Source of the DNA: Caldalkalibacillus thermarum
GTDB taxonomy: Bacteria > Bacillota > Bacilli > Caldalkalibacillales > Caldalkalibacillaceae
Direction: 5' to 3'
DNA length: 64,000 bases
Assembly (NCBI RefSeq): GCF_014644735.1
Contig: NZ_BMKZ01000009.1
Coordinates: 18,121-82,120 of the forward strand
The position numbers and the translations under genes are program-made. Under the pieces are notes generated by a model that worked only from the letters and a program-made list of their open reading frames with translations, made no database searches and was not told where the DNA came from. This document shows positions 54,964 to 64,000 of the stretch, piece by piece (position 1 is the first letter of the stretch; the number at the start of each line of letters is the position of its first letter).

Positions 54964-55506
54964 ATGAAATGTATCAGCATATGGGGGTTTATGGGGGCTG
55001 GAAAGAGTACGGTCGGCCGGGCTTTGGCCCGAACCTATGCCTGGAAATGGCTTGACAGCGATACAGAGATTGAAAAACAAGAACAACTAAAGATACCCGA
55101 CATTTTTAAGCGCTATGGGGAAGAGTATTTTCGACAGCTGGAGACCCGGTTTCTAGAAAATTTGTGGAACCGGATGCAGTCGGAACCACAAGCGTCTGAA
55201 TGGTTGGTTTTAACGACAGGTGGCGGTATGCCCCTCAGGGAAGAAAACCGTCGGTGGCTAAAAAAATTAGGCATCAGCATTTATTTGCACGTCCCGTTTG
55301 ACACCATTGCCAAAAGGCTGAACAGGCGCGACAGTCAGCGCCCGTTGTGGGATGGCTCCCAGCTGGAGGCGATGAGGCGCAAGTATGAAGCCCGGTTGCC
55401 TTCCTATCGCCAGGCTGATGTGGTGATGGAGGTTCAAGGCAAGTCTGTGGAAGAGATCGTTCAAGAGTTGGGCGCCCTTGTGCTTAAACCCCCCGCTGAC
55501 GTATAG
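54964..55506 (+). CDS. aroK: shikimate kinase
   Basis: 180-residue kinase that phosphorylates shikimate at C3. The P-loop GFMGAGKSTVGRALA begins near residue 9, the substrate-binding DSDTEIEK near 33, GEEYFRQLE and the GG loop TTGGGMPLR near 85, and the lid RNRD-like LNRRDSQRPLW near 118. B. subtilis keeps aroK next to the comG-yqzE group, as here. Confidence 0.95.
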   Translation: MKCISIWGFMGAGKSTVGRALARTYAWKWLDSDTEIEKQEQLKIPDIFKRYGEEYFRQLETRFLENLWNRMQSEPQASEWLVLTTGGGMPLREENRRWLKKLGISIYLHVPFDTIAKRLNRRDSQRPLWDGSQLEAMRRKYEARLPSYRQADVVMEVQGKSVEEIVQELGALVLKPPADV

Positions 55507-55553
55507 CAAGGGCCTTGCCGGGGTATGCTGTGAGTAAAAGGGAGGGTGGCAAC

Positions 55554-55778
55554 ATGTCTTCGCAGGAGCTGATCAAATTTTTAACCCGGGCGCTGGTGGA
55601 GTATGTGGACACCCCTGCGGCTGAACGAAAGAAACAGAAGCAAATGCGGAAGATACAGCGCGGTGAGTGGCATGTCCATTGGTTTGGCCTGGTTCCTGCC
55701 GCTTTAACCATGATGCTGCGTCCGATGGTGCATCTTTTGGGTAAAATGCCTCCCTTGAACAAATGGTTAAGGGCATAA
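55554..55778 (+). CDS. yqzE: YqzE family protein
   Basis: 74-residue protein matching the YqzE family in length and pattern: a charged N-terminal helix (LIKFLTRALVEYVDTPAAERKKQKQ, split here near residue 20) and a WFGLVPAALTMML hydrophobic segment. The ATG at 55554 follows GGGAGGG. It is encoded with comG and aroK in B. subtilis; no biochemical function is known. A terminator lies 6 nt after the stop. Confidence 0.8.
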   Translation: MSSQELIKFLTRALVEYVDTPAAERKKQKQMRKIQRGEWHVHWFGLVPAALTMMLRPMVHLLGKMPPLNKWLRA

Positions 55779-55784
55779 GCACGT

Positions 55785-55831
55785 ACAGGACATCCTCTGG
55801 GAGCTCTATCCCAGTTTGTCCTGTTTTTTTT
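55785..55831 (+). terminator. terminator after yqzE
   Basis: Nested stem: ACAGGACA with TGTCCTGT outside and CTGGGA with TCCCAG inside, followed by eight T. Ends aroK-yqzE. Confidence 0.9.
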
Positions 55832-55855
55832 GGTCTAGTGGGGGGCTGTATCTGC

Positions 55856-56668
55856 TCAAATGGCAGCCAGTTTCGCCCGGGGATGGGTGTTGAGGTAAAA
55901 CAAGCCCAAGTTAATGGGGACAACCTCAATTTTGGGCCGGTAGTCCTCAATTTCTTTCAGCCGCCTCTGTAACACTTCTTCCTCATGATGACTGTGTTGA
56001 AAAAAGGCACAGATCAATTTTGCTTCTTCATCCAGGCGTTTGTTTGCCTCTTGGGCCCATGTTTTGTCCATGTTGTCAAGATAATCATACAGATACATTT
56101 CAATTCGTTTCAACGCAGACTTAAGGGAAAAAATAGGGGTTAAGGTAAAATGGTAATCTGGAATTTTCGGTGTTAAGCGATACCGATTCAGTACCTGGTC
56201 AAAGGGGGCCAAAATTTCCCCGTTGATCAGGTTAAAACCTAGCGGATAAAACAGATCCTTTTTTTGGTCGCTGATAAACGAAATTTTATAATTGAAACAA
56301 ATCCACGGGGTGAGCGCCCGGGTCAAAGAGGCTTGCGTTCCTTCTTCATACAGGCGGATAAACTGGCCGTGCTTTTGGCAGGACTGAAAGATTTGGTGCA
56401 GGCGCCAGCAGCCGAATTGAATCAATTCAGTGCGTGTGCCGGTGTTCTCTGGCATCTGTTCAGGATCAAAACAAAAGGTGATGGTCATCGGTTCCGGTTC
56501 AGCCCCGGTCCGTTCCATAAACATCCAATAATAAGGGCGCCCCATAATGTCCTTATCGGCCTGAACGGACAAGTGCACGGTCAGATGGGAAGGGCCTTTG
56601 TCAATGATCGTGCATCCCTGTGCCCGTACATATTGCTCTACAAAGTGGTAAAGCTCTTCGCTGGTCAT
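55856..56668 (-). CDS. yqhG: YqhG family protein
   Basis: 270-residue protein of the YqhG family, a Bacillus conserved protein of unknown function encoded with the helicase yqhH. No known domain is evident; it is soluble with several Tyr/Phe-rich strands and an acidic helical region near the C-terminus. GGAGGAG precedes the ATG by 6 nt; the frame extends upstream to 56695. Its first 4 nt overlap the yqhH stop (ATGA), so the two are coupled. Confidence 0.85.
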   Translation of the reverse strand: MTSEELYHFVEQYVRAQGCTIIDKGPSHLTVHLSVQADKDIMGRPYYWMFMERTGAEPEPMTITFCFDPEQMPENTGTRTELIQFGCWRLHQIFQSCQKHGQFIRLYEEGTQASLTRALTPWICFNYKISFISDQKKDLFYPLGFNLINGEILAPFDQVLNRYRLTPKIPDYHFTLTPIFSLKSALKRIEMYLYDYLDNMDKTWAQEANKRLDEEAKLICAFFQHSHHEEEVLQRRLKEIEDYRPKIEVVPINLGLFYLNTHPRAKLAAI

Positions 56669-58371
56669 ACAGACTCCTCCTGTTTCATTTCCCATTGTGC
56701 CTGGTTTTTGATGTTGTTTTGAACCGATTGGATATAATAGGACAAGTTTTCCAGTTTAATTTCCATTTCACGTGTGGAGCCTGATTTGAGCACAATATCC
56801 GTCAAGTTTTCCTCTATTGATTGATTCAGCTCCAGATGATCAATAATTTGGTCAAGCTCCCCGATCACCATTTCAAACAGATTAATTTTTTCGTACAGTA
56901 AATGTAAAATATACGCTTCGATGGTCCCTTTTGTGGTTAAGTTATAGATGTATACGTCCCTTTTTTGCCCCAAACGATGGACCCGTCCGATCCGTTGTTC
57001 AACACGCATGGGATTCCAAGGTAGGTCGTAGTTAATAATATGGTTGCAAAATTGCAGGTTGATGCCCTCTCCACCAGCTTCTGTGGCAATCAAGACTTGA
57101 GCGCGCTTTTCGAACAGCTCTGTCATCCAATCCTTTTTGTTGCGCCTGAAACCGCCCCTGAAGGGGACAGATGTAATACCGTGCTCATATAAGATCCGTT
57201 GCAGGTAGTCTTGAGTGGCCCGGTATTCAGTAAAAACAATCACTTTATCTCCAATGTCCTTAATCAGCTCCATTGTTTTTAGTGCTTTGGTATGATGTTC
57301 AATCTTTTTGATTAAGCTGAGCAGGTCCCAAATTTTTGGCCGCAAGGGAGAATGCTCGCCGCATTTTTGAAACATGTTGTACAAGGTGAGAAACGTGGCT
57401 TCCTTGCTGGAGCAAACTTCTTTTTGCAGCGTAATCAGGGAAAAAATATTGGCCAAGCCAAATTCCTGCTGATAATGTTCCTGCACAAAACGGGTGACAG
57501 CATCATATAATGCTTTTTCTTCAGGAGAGAGATCCAGGTAAATATTATGCACGTGCCGCTTGGTAAAATGGATGCTTCCGTCCTTGCGCATGTTACGGAT
57601 CATCACTTTGGAAAGCAGGGCTTGCAGTTTGTCATTGTTCTTGGTTTGACGTTTGCCCTTAACATAATGTTTTTGAAAAGCCTGGGCATCACCCAACACC
57701 CCTGGACGTAAGAGTGAGACCAGGTGGAACAGCTCGCTTATTTCATTTTGGACCGGGGTGGCGGTGAGCAGGAGACAATATTTTTTCTTTAACTGCAGTA
57801 TAAACTCATAATTCTTAGATTTAGGGTTTTTAAGCTTGTGGGCTTCATCAACGATCACCATGTCGTACTCCTGCTCCAGTACATGGTCGCGGTGGGGAGG
57901 GCGCTTGGCTGTATCAATTGAAGCGACCAGAATATCGCACTCTTTCCACATATACTCTTTTTTCTGGGCTACGGCTGGGATGGCCAATTTTTGGGTCAGT
58001 TCCTTGGTCCATTGAATGACCAGGGAGGCGGGAACGAGAATCAGGGCCTTTTTGACCAGCCCCCGCACCATATACTCTTTTAAAATCAGTCCGGCCTCAA
58101 TGGTTTTGCCCAGTCCCACCTCATCAGCCAAAATGGCACGGCCATGCATCTCGGTTATCACTTTTTTGGCTGCTTCCACCTGGTGCGGGTAAGGCGTTAA
58201 AGTGGGCAGGTGATCGAGGCATGCCAGAGAATCAAAGTCGGAGATCATCAAACTTTGTTCAGCTTGTAAGGCCAGTTGAAAAAAATCAAGCTTATCCCAG
58301 GGTCCATCATCCTTGATTTTCTGCTCCAAGGTGGGCAGCCAGTCATGTTTAAAATGAATGGGGATGTTCAT
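56665..58371 (-). CDS. yqhH: SNF2-type helicase (YqhH)
   Basis: 568-residue SWI2/SNF2 ATPase. Motif I LADEVGLGKTIEAGLIL is near residue 77, motif II VIVDEAHKLKNPKSKN near 170, LLLTATPVQNE is motif III, and the second domain has YRATQDYLQRI, EGINLQFCNHIINYDLPWNP and motif VI QRIGRVHRLGQ. In B. subtilis it is divergent from the gcvT operon, as here. Role in nucleic-acid remodelling is inferred; no partner or target is known. The ATG at 58371 follows GGGGAGTG; the longer frame is not supported. Confidence 0.9.
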   Translation of the reverse strand: MNIPIHFKHDWLPTLEQKIKDDGPWDKLDFFQLALQAEQSLMISDFDSLACLDHLPTLTPYPHQVEAAKKVITEMHGRAILADEVGLGKTIEAGLILKEYMVRGLVKKALILVPASLVIQWTKELTQKLAIPAVAQKKEYMWKECDILVASIDTAKRPPHRDHVLEQEYDMVIVDEAHKLKNPKSKNYEFILQLKKKYCLLLTATPVQNEISELFHLVSLLRPGVLGDAQAFQKHYVKGKRQTKNNDKLQALLSKVMIRNMRKDGSIHFTKRHVHNIYLDLSPEEKALYDAVTRFVQEHYQQEFGLANIFSLITLQKEVCSSKEATFLTLYNMFQKCGEHSPLRPKIWDLLSLIKKIEHHTKALKTMELIKDIGDKVIVFTEYRATQDYLQRILYEHGITSVPFRGGFRRNKKDWMTELFEKRAQVLIATEAGGEGINLQFCNHIINYDLPWNPMRVEQRIGRVHRLGQKRDVYIYNLTTKGTIEAYILHLLYEKINLFEMVIGELDQIIDHLELNQSIEENLTDIVLKSGSTREMEIKLENLSYYIQSVQNNIKNQAQWEMKQEESV

Positions 58372-58518
58372 CAGTGCCACTCCCCTTGTCAGTTTTGAGT
58401 GGAAATCTTGCTGGTGTCGTGGTACGATTAACATATAGCTATTTCATAGACATGTATTCCTTAGTATAAACGGAAAATAACGCGTTTATCACAAATACAT
58501 ATTGGCGAATGAATGTAA

Positions 58519-58767
58519 GGGGAGAGACTACCGTATGGTAGCGCCGAAGGAGCAAGCCCGGCTGGGTGAATCTCTCAGGCAAAAAGACCCTTACAGGACG
58601 CATCTCTGGAGAGCGTTCAGCACAGGTTTTAGCCGTATGACCGTCATTGGGCCCGTGCTGAACCACCAACGGGGAAACCCTGAAAAGGGCAAACTCTCAG
58701 GTGCAAGGACAGAGACCAAGTTACCCTTAGAATCCATTTAAGGGCTTGGTTGTTCTGTCCTTTTTTC
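58519..58767 (+). promoter_or_regulatory. tandem glycine riboswitch of the gcv operon
   Basis: Two glycine aptamers in series. The first (about 58519-58617) has GGAGAGAC, GCGCCGAAGGAGCAAGC and the CTCTCAGGCAAAAAG core. The second (about 58618-58720) has CACCAACGGGGAAACC and CTCTCAGGTGCAAGGAC. A strong hairpin (GGACAGAGACCAAG with CTTGGTTGTTCTGTCC) plus six T follows at about 58709-58766. Glycine should stabilise read-through and switch on gcvT, as in B. subtilis. Confidence 0.9.
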
Positions 58768-58862
58768 TGTGATGTTTTTCTATTAAGGAAGCAATGAATA
58801 ATAAGAATAGGAAAATGCTAAAGCAAGATTAAAACATGGGAAAAACCTAGGAGGTGGATGCT

Positions 58863-59966
58863 GTGGCTGGTTTGAGACGGACGCCGCTTTATCCTATTTA
58901 CGAAAAATATGGTGCCAAAACCATTGATTTTGGCGGCTGGGAGTTGCCTGTTCAATTTAGCAGCATCAAAGAGGAGCACGAGGCTGTACGCACCAAAGCA
59001 GGATTGTTTGATGTTTCCCACATGGGGGAAATCACGGTCAGCGGACCGGATGCTCTGGCGTTTTTGCAAAAGATGATGACCAATGATGTCTCCCGCCTGG
59101 TTAAAGGTCAAGCCCAATATACGGCCATGTGTTATCCAGACGGAGGAACAGTGGATGATTTGCTGATCTACTGCAGGGGAGAAGGGGATTATCTTCTGGT
59201 GGTCAATGCTGCCAACATTGAGAAAGATGAAGACTGGCTCCAAAAGCATGCTGAGGGCGACATTAAGATCAAAAATATATCCTCTGATATGGCTCAACTG
59301 GCGCTGCAGGGGCCTCTGGCCGAATCTGTTCTGCAAACGCTGACAAGTGAAGATTTGAGCCAGATTACCTTTTTCCGCTTCAAAGAAGATGTGGATTTAG
59401 ATGGGACTCGCGCACTGGTCTCCCGCACTGGTTACACGGGAGAAGACGGCTTTGAGATCTACCTGGACGCAGGGGATGCTATTGATCTGTGGGAAAAGAT
59501 TATGGAAGCCGGCAAGGATCATGGGGTGCTGCCTTGTGGGCTGGGCGCAAGGGACACCTTGCGTTTTGAAGCGCGGTTGCCGCTGTACGGCAACGAACTG
59601 GGCCCGGACATCACGCCCATTGAAGCAGGAATCGGCTTTGCCGTAAAAGTGGATAAAGAGGTTGATTTTATCGGCAAAGAGGTGCTTAAAGACCAGAAAG
59701 AAAATGGGGCCCCCCGCAAACTGGTTGGGATCGAGATGATCGGAAGGGGCATCCCGCGTCATGGTTATCCGGTCTTCGTTGGGGATACACAGATTGGTCA
59801 TGTCACTACTGGGACCCAATCCCCTACTTTGAAGAAAAATGTAGGGCTGGTTCTCATAGACAGAGCGTATGCTGATTTGGGACAGGAAGTGCAGGTTGAG
59901 ATCCGCCACAAGCGCATCCCGGCCAAAGTGGTGAAAACCCCGTTTTACCAGCGGCCCAAACAATAA
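58863..59966 (+). CDS. gcvT: glycine cleavage system T protein (aminomethyltransferase)
   Basis: 367-residue folate-dependent enzyme that moves the aminomethylene group from H-protein to THF. It has [27 protein letters not shown], the folate-site [13 protein letters not shown] and [21 protein letters not shown]. The GTG at 58863 follows AGGAGG by 8 nt; an upstream in-frame GTG at 58854 overlaps that RBS. Under the glycine riboswitch. H-protein (gcvH) is not in the window. Confidence 0.96.
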   Translation: MAGLRRTPLYPIYEKYGAKTIDFGGWELPVQFSSIKEEHEAVRTKAGLFDVSHMGEITVSGPDALAFLQKMMTNDVSRLVKGQAQYTAMCYPDGGTVDDLLIYCRGEGDYLLVVNAANIEKDEDWLQKHAEGDIKIKNISSDMAQLALQGPLAESVLQTLTSEDLSQITFFRFKEDVDLDGTRALVSRTGYTGEDGFEIYLDAGDAIDLWEKIMEAGKDHGVLPCGLGARDTLRFEARLPLYGNELGPDITPIEAGIGFAVKVDKEVDFIGKEVLKDQKENGAPRKLVGIEMIGRGIPRHGYPVFVGDTQIGHVTTGTQSPTLKKNVGLVLIDRAYADLGQEVQVEIRHKRIPAKVVKTPFYQRPKQ

Positions 59967-60063
59967 AATACCAATCCAATGAAGAGGCCCTGTGTTACAT
60001 GATAAAGGTAGCTTTGCAGCGTAGAACATTTTCGGTTTTAAGCAATGAGTTGAAGGAGGGTTA

Positions 60064-61422
60064 ATGGTGAAATTCCGCTATCTGCCAATGACAGAAGAGG
60101 ATAAGCGCCAGATGTTAAAGGACATTGGGGTTAGCTCCATAGAGGAATTGTTCTCGGACATTCCTGAACAAGTGAGATTCAAGGGTAAAATGAATCTCCC
60201 CAAGCCCATGGACGAAACTGCGTTAACCAAACACATGATGCGTTTGGCTGAACAAAATGCCCATCAGTTGAAGTATACCTCTTTTTTAGGTGCTGGCACT
60301 TATGAGCATTACATTCCTGCCGTCGTGAACCATGTAATTTCCCGGTCTGAATTTTACACGGCCTACACCCCTTACCAGCCAGAGATCAGCCAGGGTGAAT
60401 TGCAAGCTGTGTTTGAGTTTCAGACCATGATTTGTGAACTGACCGGCATGGATGTAGCCAACTCTTCCATGTATGACGGTCCCACTGCACTGGCTGAGGC
60501 AGCGGCCATGGCCTTTGGATTAGGCAAGGCCAACAAAATTGTCATCTCCCGTGGTGTGCACCCCGAGTCGCGCCACATTTTGCACACCTATGCCACAGGT
60601 CTGGGTATGGAAATTGTTGAAATCGGCGTAGTCAATGGAGTGACCGATCTGGATGAAATGGCCAAGCAGGTGGATGAAAACACGGCTGCTGTGATTGTGC
60701 AGCATCCTAACTTTCTAGGGTACCTTGAAGATTTGGCACGGGTGGAAAGCATTGCCCACAGTGTCAAAAAGGGGATGATGGTGGTCAGCTCCAATCCGCT
60801 GGCTTTGGGTATTTTGGAACCGCCTGGAAAATATGGAGCTGATGTAGTGGTCGGGGATGTGCAACCGTTTGGCATCCCGTCCAGCTTTGGGGGTCCTCAC
60901 TGTGGCTATTTTGCCGTGACCAAGTCTTTAATGCGCAAGATTCCCGGCCGGCTGGTCGGTCAAACAACAGATGAAGAGGGAAGACGGGGCTTTGTCTTAA
61001 CCCTGCAGGCCAGGGAACAACATATCCGCCGTGAAAAAGCGACTTCTAACATTTGCTCCAATCAGGCCTTAAATGCCATTGCGGCTGCGGTGGCCATGTC
61101 TGCGCTGGGGAAAAAAGGCGTGCAAGAGATGGCCCTCTTAAATATTCAAAAAGCCCAGTATGCCAAACGGAAACTGAGTGAAGTGGATGGAGTAGAACCG
61201 GCCTTCGACCAGCCTTTCTTTAACGAGTTTGTGCTTAAGCTGTCCCGTCCGGTGGCTGAGGTGAATACCAAACTGCTGGAACATGGCATCATTGGTGGTT
61301 ATGATTTGGGACGTGATTATCCTGAATTGGTGAACCACATGCTGGTTGCTGTGACAGAAATCAGAACCCGGGAAGAGATTGACCAGTTTGCTGCGGTACT
61401 GGGAGGGATGATTAATGGTTAA
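60064..61422 (+). CDS. gcvPA: glycine decarboxylase subunit 1 (P-protein alpha)
   Basis: 452-residue N-terminal half of the split PLP-dependent glycine dehydrogenase. [15 protein letters not shown] and [18 protein letters not shown] are family segments. It has lost the PLP lysine, which lies in GcvPB. It stops 8 nt into gcvPB, so the subunits are coupled. Standard split P-protein of Firmicutes. It follows gcvT by 97 nt with no clear terminator between. Confidence 0.96.
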   Translation: MVKFRYLPMTEEDKRQMLKDIGVSSIEELFSDIPEQVRFKGKMNLPKPMDETALTKHMMRLAEQNAHQLKYTSFLGAGTYEHYIPAVVNHVISRSEFYTAYTPYQPEISQGELQAVFEFQTMICELTGMDVANSSMYDGPTALAEAAAMAFGLGKANKIVISRGVHPESRHILHTYATGLGMEIVEIGVVNGVTDLDEMAKQVDENTAAVIVQHPNFLGYLEDLARVESIAHSVKKGMMVVSSNPLALGILEPPGKYGADVVVGDVQPFGIPSSFGGPHCGYFAVTKSLMRKIPGRLVGQTTDEEGRRGFVLTLQAREQHIRREKATSNICSNQALNAIAAAVAMSALGKKGVQEMALLNIQKAQYAKRKLSEVDGVEPAFDQPFFNEFVLKLSRPVAEVNTKLLEHGIIGGYDLGRDYPELVNHMLVAVTEIRTREEIDQFAAVLGGMING

Positions 61423-62890
61423 ATCAGGAGAAAAAGCCCTCATTTTTGAAATGAGCCGAGAAGGGCGTGTGGCCTATTCCTTGCCGGAGAATGATGTGCC
61501 TGAAGTGGACATCACCGAAGTGATTCCTGCCAAGTTCTTGCGTGAGAAGCCGGCTGAGCTGCCTGAGGTGTCGGAACTGCAACTGATTCGTCACTACACT
61601 GAGCTGTCCTGCCGCAACCACGGAATTGATTCCGGATTTTATCCCCTTGGCTCATGCACGATGAAGTATAATCCCAAAGTGCATGAGGATGTGGCCCGCT
61701 ATCCCGGTTTTGCCCGCATCCACCCCTATCAGCCTGAGGAAAGTGTGCAAGGGGCTTTACAGCTGATGTATGAATTGCAGGAATACCTGAAGGAAATTAC
61801 AGGAATGGATGCTGTGACGTTGCAGCCGGCTGCAGGCGCCCAGGGAGAGTGGACCGGATTAATGATGATCCGGGCTTATCACCAGTCCCGTGGCGAGGGC
61901 AAGCAGCGGACCAAAGTGCTCGTCCCCGACTCAGCCCATGGCACCAATCCAGCCAGCGCCAAGATGGCCGGGTTTGAGACGGTGACCATCCCGTCCAATG
62001 ACAAAGGGTTGGTGGACCTTGAAGCTTTGCAACAAGCACTGGGACCTGATACAGCAGCATTAATGTTAACGAATCCCAACACCTTGGGGCTGTTTGAAAC
62101 GGAAATTGTGGAGATTGCTGAGTTGGTGCATGCTGCTGGCGGTTTGCTCTATTATGACGGGGCCAATGCCAACGCGATTTTGGGCAAAGCACGGCCGGGT
62201 GACATGGGGTTTGACGTGGTACATCTCAACCTGCACAAAACCTTTACCACACCCCATGGCGGGGGAGGACCGGGTTCCGGGCCGGTTGGGGTGAAAAAGG
62301 AGCTGATCCCCTTTCTGCCCGTTCCAGTCTTGAAAAAAGAAGGTGACCGTTATACATTTGATTATGACTTGCCCCACTCTATCGGGCGTGTTAAGGCTTA
62401 CTACGGCAACTTTGGCATTAATGTGCGGGCATATGCTTATATCCGTACAATGGGAGACGAAGGCTTGCGCAAAGTATCGGAGTACGCTGTCCTTAACGCC
62501 AATTACATGATGCGCAAGCTAGCCCCTTATTTTGACTTGCCTTATGACCGGCATTGTAAACATGAGTTTGTCCTCTCCGGCAAGCGGCAGAAGAAACAAG
62601 GGGTACGCACCTTAGACATGGCTAAACGTTTGCTTGACTTCGGTTTTCATCCGCCTACCATCTACTTCCCGCTCATTGTGGAAGAATGTTTGATGATCGA
62701 GCCAACGGAAACTGAGTCGAAGGAGACATTGGATGAATTTATTGATGCGCTGATCCAGATTGCGAAAGAAGCTGAAGAATCACCTGAGATCGTGCAGGAG
62801 GCGCCTCATCATACGGTTGTCCGCCGGTTGGACGAAGTGACTGCAGCGCGGAAACCGGTTGTCCGCTGGTATCCTGCTGCACAGGATTAA
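61415..62890 (+). CDS. gcvPB: glycine decarboxylase subunit 2 (P-protein beta)
   Basis: 491-residue catalytic half of the P-protein. The PLP-binding lysine is in [20 protein letters not shown] (Lys near 270), with [18 protein letters not shown] and [12 protein letters not shown] upstream. Overlaps gcvPA by 8 nt. LipM, needed for the lipoyl H-protein, follows after 61 nt. Confidence 0.96.
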   Translation: MVKSGEKALIFEMSREGRVAYSLPENDVPEVDITEVIPAKFLREKPAELPEVSELQLIRHYTELSCRNHGIDSGFYPLGSCTMKYNPKVHEDVARYPGFARIHPYQPEESVQGALQLMYELQEYLKEITGMDAVTLQPAAGAQGEWTGLMMIRAYHQSRGEGKQRTKVLVPDSAHGTNPASAKMAGFETVTIPSNDKGLVDLEALQQALGPDTAALMLTNPNTLGLFETEIVEIAELVHAAGGLLYYDGANANAILGKARPGDMGFDVVHLNLHKTFTTPHGGGGPGSGPVGVKKELIPFLPVPVLKKEGDRYTFDYDLPHSIGRVKAYYGNFGINVRAYAYIRTMGDEGLRKVSEYAVLNANYMMRKLAPYFDLPYDRHCKHEFVLSGKRQKKQGVRTLDMAKRLLDFGFHPPTIYFPLIVEECLMIEPTETESKETLDEFIDALIQIAKEAEESPEIVQEAPHHTVVRRLDEVTAARKPVVRWYPAAQD

Positions 62891-62951
62891 AGATCAACAT
62901 CCGTTCTAAGATCGTTCTAAATTCTGGAAAAATACAGGAGCTGGATCAAGC

Positions 62952-63791
62952 ATGTCTGGAAAAGAAACATGGCGGTTCTTGGATACCCCAAGTCTAGACC
63001 CGGCCACCAATATGGCCCTTGATGAAGCGGTGCTGCTTTTGCACGGGGAAGGCAAAGTGCCTCCCACCATCCGCTTTTATACCTGGCAGCCCCCCACCTT
63101 GTCGATCGGTTATTTCCAAAAGGTTAAGAAGGAAATCAACATGGAGGCGGTCCGGCGGCATGGTTTGGGATTCGTGCGGCGAATGACAGGCGGTCGTGCG
63201 GTGCTTCACGACCAGGAGTTAACCTATAGCGTGGTGGTTAAAGAAAATCATCCCCTGATTCCCTCGTCAGTCATTGAGGCTTACCGGGTGATCAGCACGG
63301 GATTGCTGCTAGGTTTTAAACGGCTGGGTCTGGACGCCGATTTTGCCGTCCCTCACACAGAAAAAGAAAAAGAGGAGCTGCGGCAGCCCCGTTCTAGTGT
63401 CTGCTTTGACAGTCCATCTTGGTATGAATTGCTTGTTGAAGGGCGCAAGGTGGTTGGCAGTGCCCAGACAAGGCAAAAAGGCGTTGTCTTGCAGCACGGT
63501 TCTATATTGCTGGATGTGGATGTAGAACTGTTATTTGACGTGTTTAAATTTGGCCATGAGCGGATCAAAGCTCGCTTAAAAAAACATTTCTTGCGCAAAG
63601 CTGTGGCCATCAACCAGCTCCGGGCTGTTCCCGTTACAATGGAGGAAGTAAAGGAAGCCTTTAAGGCTGGGTTTGCTGAAGCCTTTCAGGTTGAATTGAA
63701 AGAAGCAGAACCAAGTCCCGAGGAAAAAGAGCTGGCGAAAATTTTGGTCCGTGAGAAATATGGAAATGATAAATGGAATTACAGTAAGTGA
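62952..63791 (+). CDS. lipM: octanoyltransferase LipM
   Basis: 279-residue LipM of the Bacillus lipoate relay, which transfers octanoyl from ACP to Gcv[59 protein letters not shown] (with the catalytic cysteine) and [19 protein letters not shown] are closely like B. subtilis LipM. In B. subtilis too it lies by gcvPB. An AGGAG lies 11 nt upstream. Note the second, LipB-type enzyme at 39540. Confidence 0.96.
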   Translation: MSGKETWRFLDTPSLDPATNMALDEAVLLLHGEGKVPPTIRFYTWQPPTLSIGYFQKVKKEINMEAVRRHGLGFVRRMTGGRAVLHDQELTYSVVVKENHPLIPSSVIEAYRVISTGLLLGFKRLGLDADFAVPHTEKEKEELRQPRSSVCFDSPSWYELLVEGRKVVGSAQTRQKGVVLQHGSILLDVDVELLFDVFKFGHERIKARLKKHFLRKAVAINQLRAVPVTMEEVKEAFKAGFAEAFQVELKEAEPSPEEKELAKILVREKYGNDKWNYSK

Positions 63792-63806
63792 TTAAACTTT
63801 TAAGTA

Positions 63807-64000
63807 GGGTTTGCTGAAAAACACAAAAATGTTGATATTGAAAGGAAAAGACCTATTTTTGGCGAAATTAAGTGCAAGAGTTTTTCAAAAAACACCACAA
63901 AAACCTTGCACTTGGATGTATTGCTGTGTATCGCCATAACCAGGATCAGCTGATCATGCCGCATGAATTCTTCCTGCCTTTTGGTGGTCAACTGGACCCC
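63807..64000 (+). mobile_element. left end of an insertion sequence
   Basis: After lipM, GGGTTTGCTGAAAAAC at 63807-63822 resembles a terminal inverted repeat, and a 9-bp inverted repeat AAGTGCAAG (63870-63878) / CTTGCACTT (63905-63913) precedes a transposase start. The element continues beyond the window edge, so its right end and target duplication cannot be seen. Confidence 0.6.
63926..64000 (+). CDS. transposase (N-terminal part only), probably IS1182/IS5-like
   Basis: 25 codons in frame to the end of the window, starting with GTG and reading VYRHNQDQLIMPHEF then FLPFGGQLDP. The LPFGGxLxP pattern at this place is typical of IS1182-type transposases of Firmicutes, seen here by recall only. 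No strong RBS is present, and a hairpin upstream could limit read-through. The family assignment is tentative because so little is visible. Confidence 0.6.
   Translation, partial: MYRHNQDQLIMPHEFFLPFGGQLDP

Overview
The window is a compact chromosomal segment of a low- to mid-GC, spore-forming member of the Bacillales. Three things suggest a thermophilic and/or alkaliphilic relative of Bacillus, such as a Caldalkalibacillus- or Geobacillus-like lineage: a complete spoIIIA operon with spoIVB and spo0A, gene order close to the B. subtilis yqhS-yqjE region, and an OLE RNA with its partner gene oapA. No species marker is present, so the genus is inference.

Layout. (1) 1-1925: aroQ tail, M24 peptidase, efp, terminator. 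(2) 1983-7765: yqhV and the eight-gene spoIIIAA-AH sporulation channel operon. (3) 7845-22557: a long housekeeping run: accB-accC-yqhY, nusB, an M22-like paralogue, folD behind a PurR-box pair, xseA-xseB, ispA, the large structured OLE RNA, oapA, dxs, tlyA, nadK, argR, recN. (4) 22663-24912: spoIVB and spo0A, with Spo0A-box-like sites between them. (5) 25026-27784: a steA / GT2 / MraY-like envelope cluster. (6) 27811-38668: a yqzF-like gene on the other strand, then bkdR and its sigma-54-dependent ptb-bcd-buk-lpdV-bkdAA-bkdAB-bkdB operon for branched-chain keto acids. (7) 38700-46092: TetR regulator, lipB, prli42 (minus strand), then a methylmalonyl-CoA module (mutase catalytic subunit, a B12-domain/epimerase fusion, acyl-CoA carboxylase beta subunit), a small unknown gene and a YqjE-type peptidase.

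(8) 46097-49165: a Trp T-box leader, trpS, a sulfurtransferase and a DMT-family transporter. (9) 49185-55831: the comG competence-pilus operon behind a probable sigma-H promoter overlapping a Spo0A box, an antisense ilvA, then aroK and yqzE. (10) 55856-63791: yqhG-yqhH (minus), a tandem glycine riboswitch, gcvT-gcvPA-gcvPB and lipM. (11) 63807-64000: the left end of an insertion sequence that runs off the window.

How it fits together: valine, isoleucine and leucine catabolism (bcd, bkd, ptb, buk) yields propionyl-CoA, which the carboxylase, epimerase and mutase convert to succinyl-CoA. The glycine cleavage system and the keto-acid dehydrogenase both need lipoate, and two octanoyltransferases of different families (LipB and LipM) lie close by. 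Sporulation genes at 2-8 kb and 22-25 kb flank the isoprenoid/OLE/recombination operon. The most unusual locus is the ~615-nt OLE RNA at 15289-15910 with its own strong promoter and an 11-bp terminal stem, followed by oapA.
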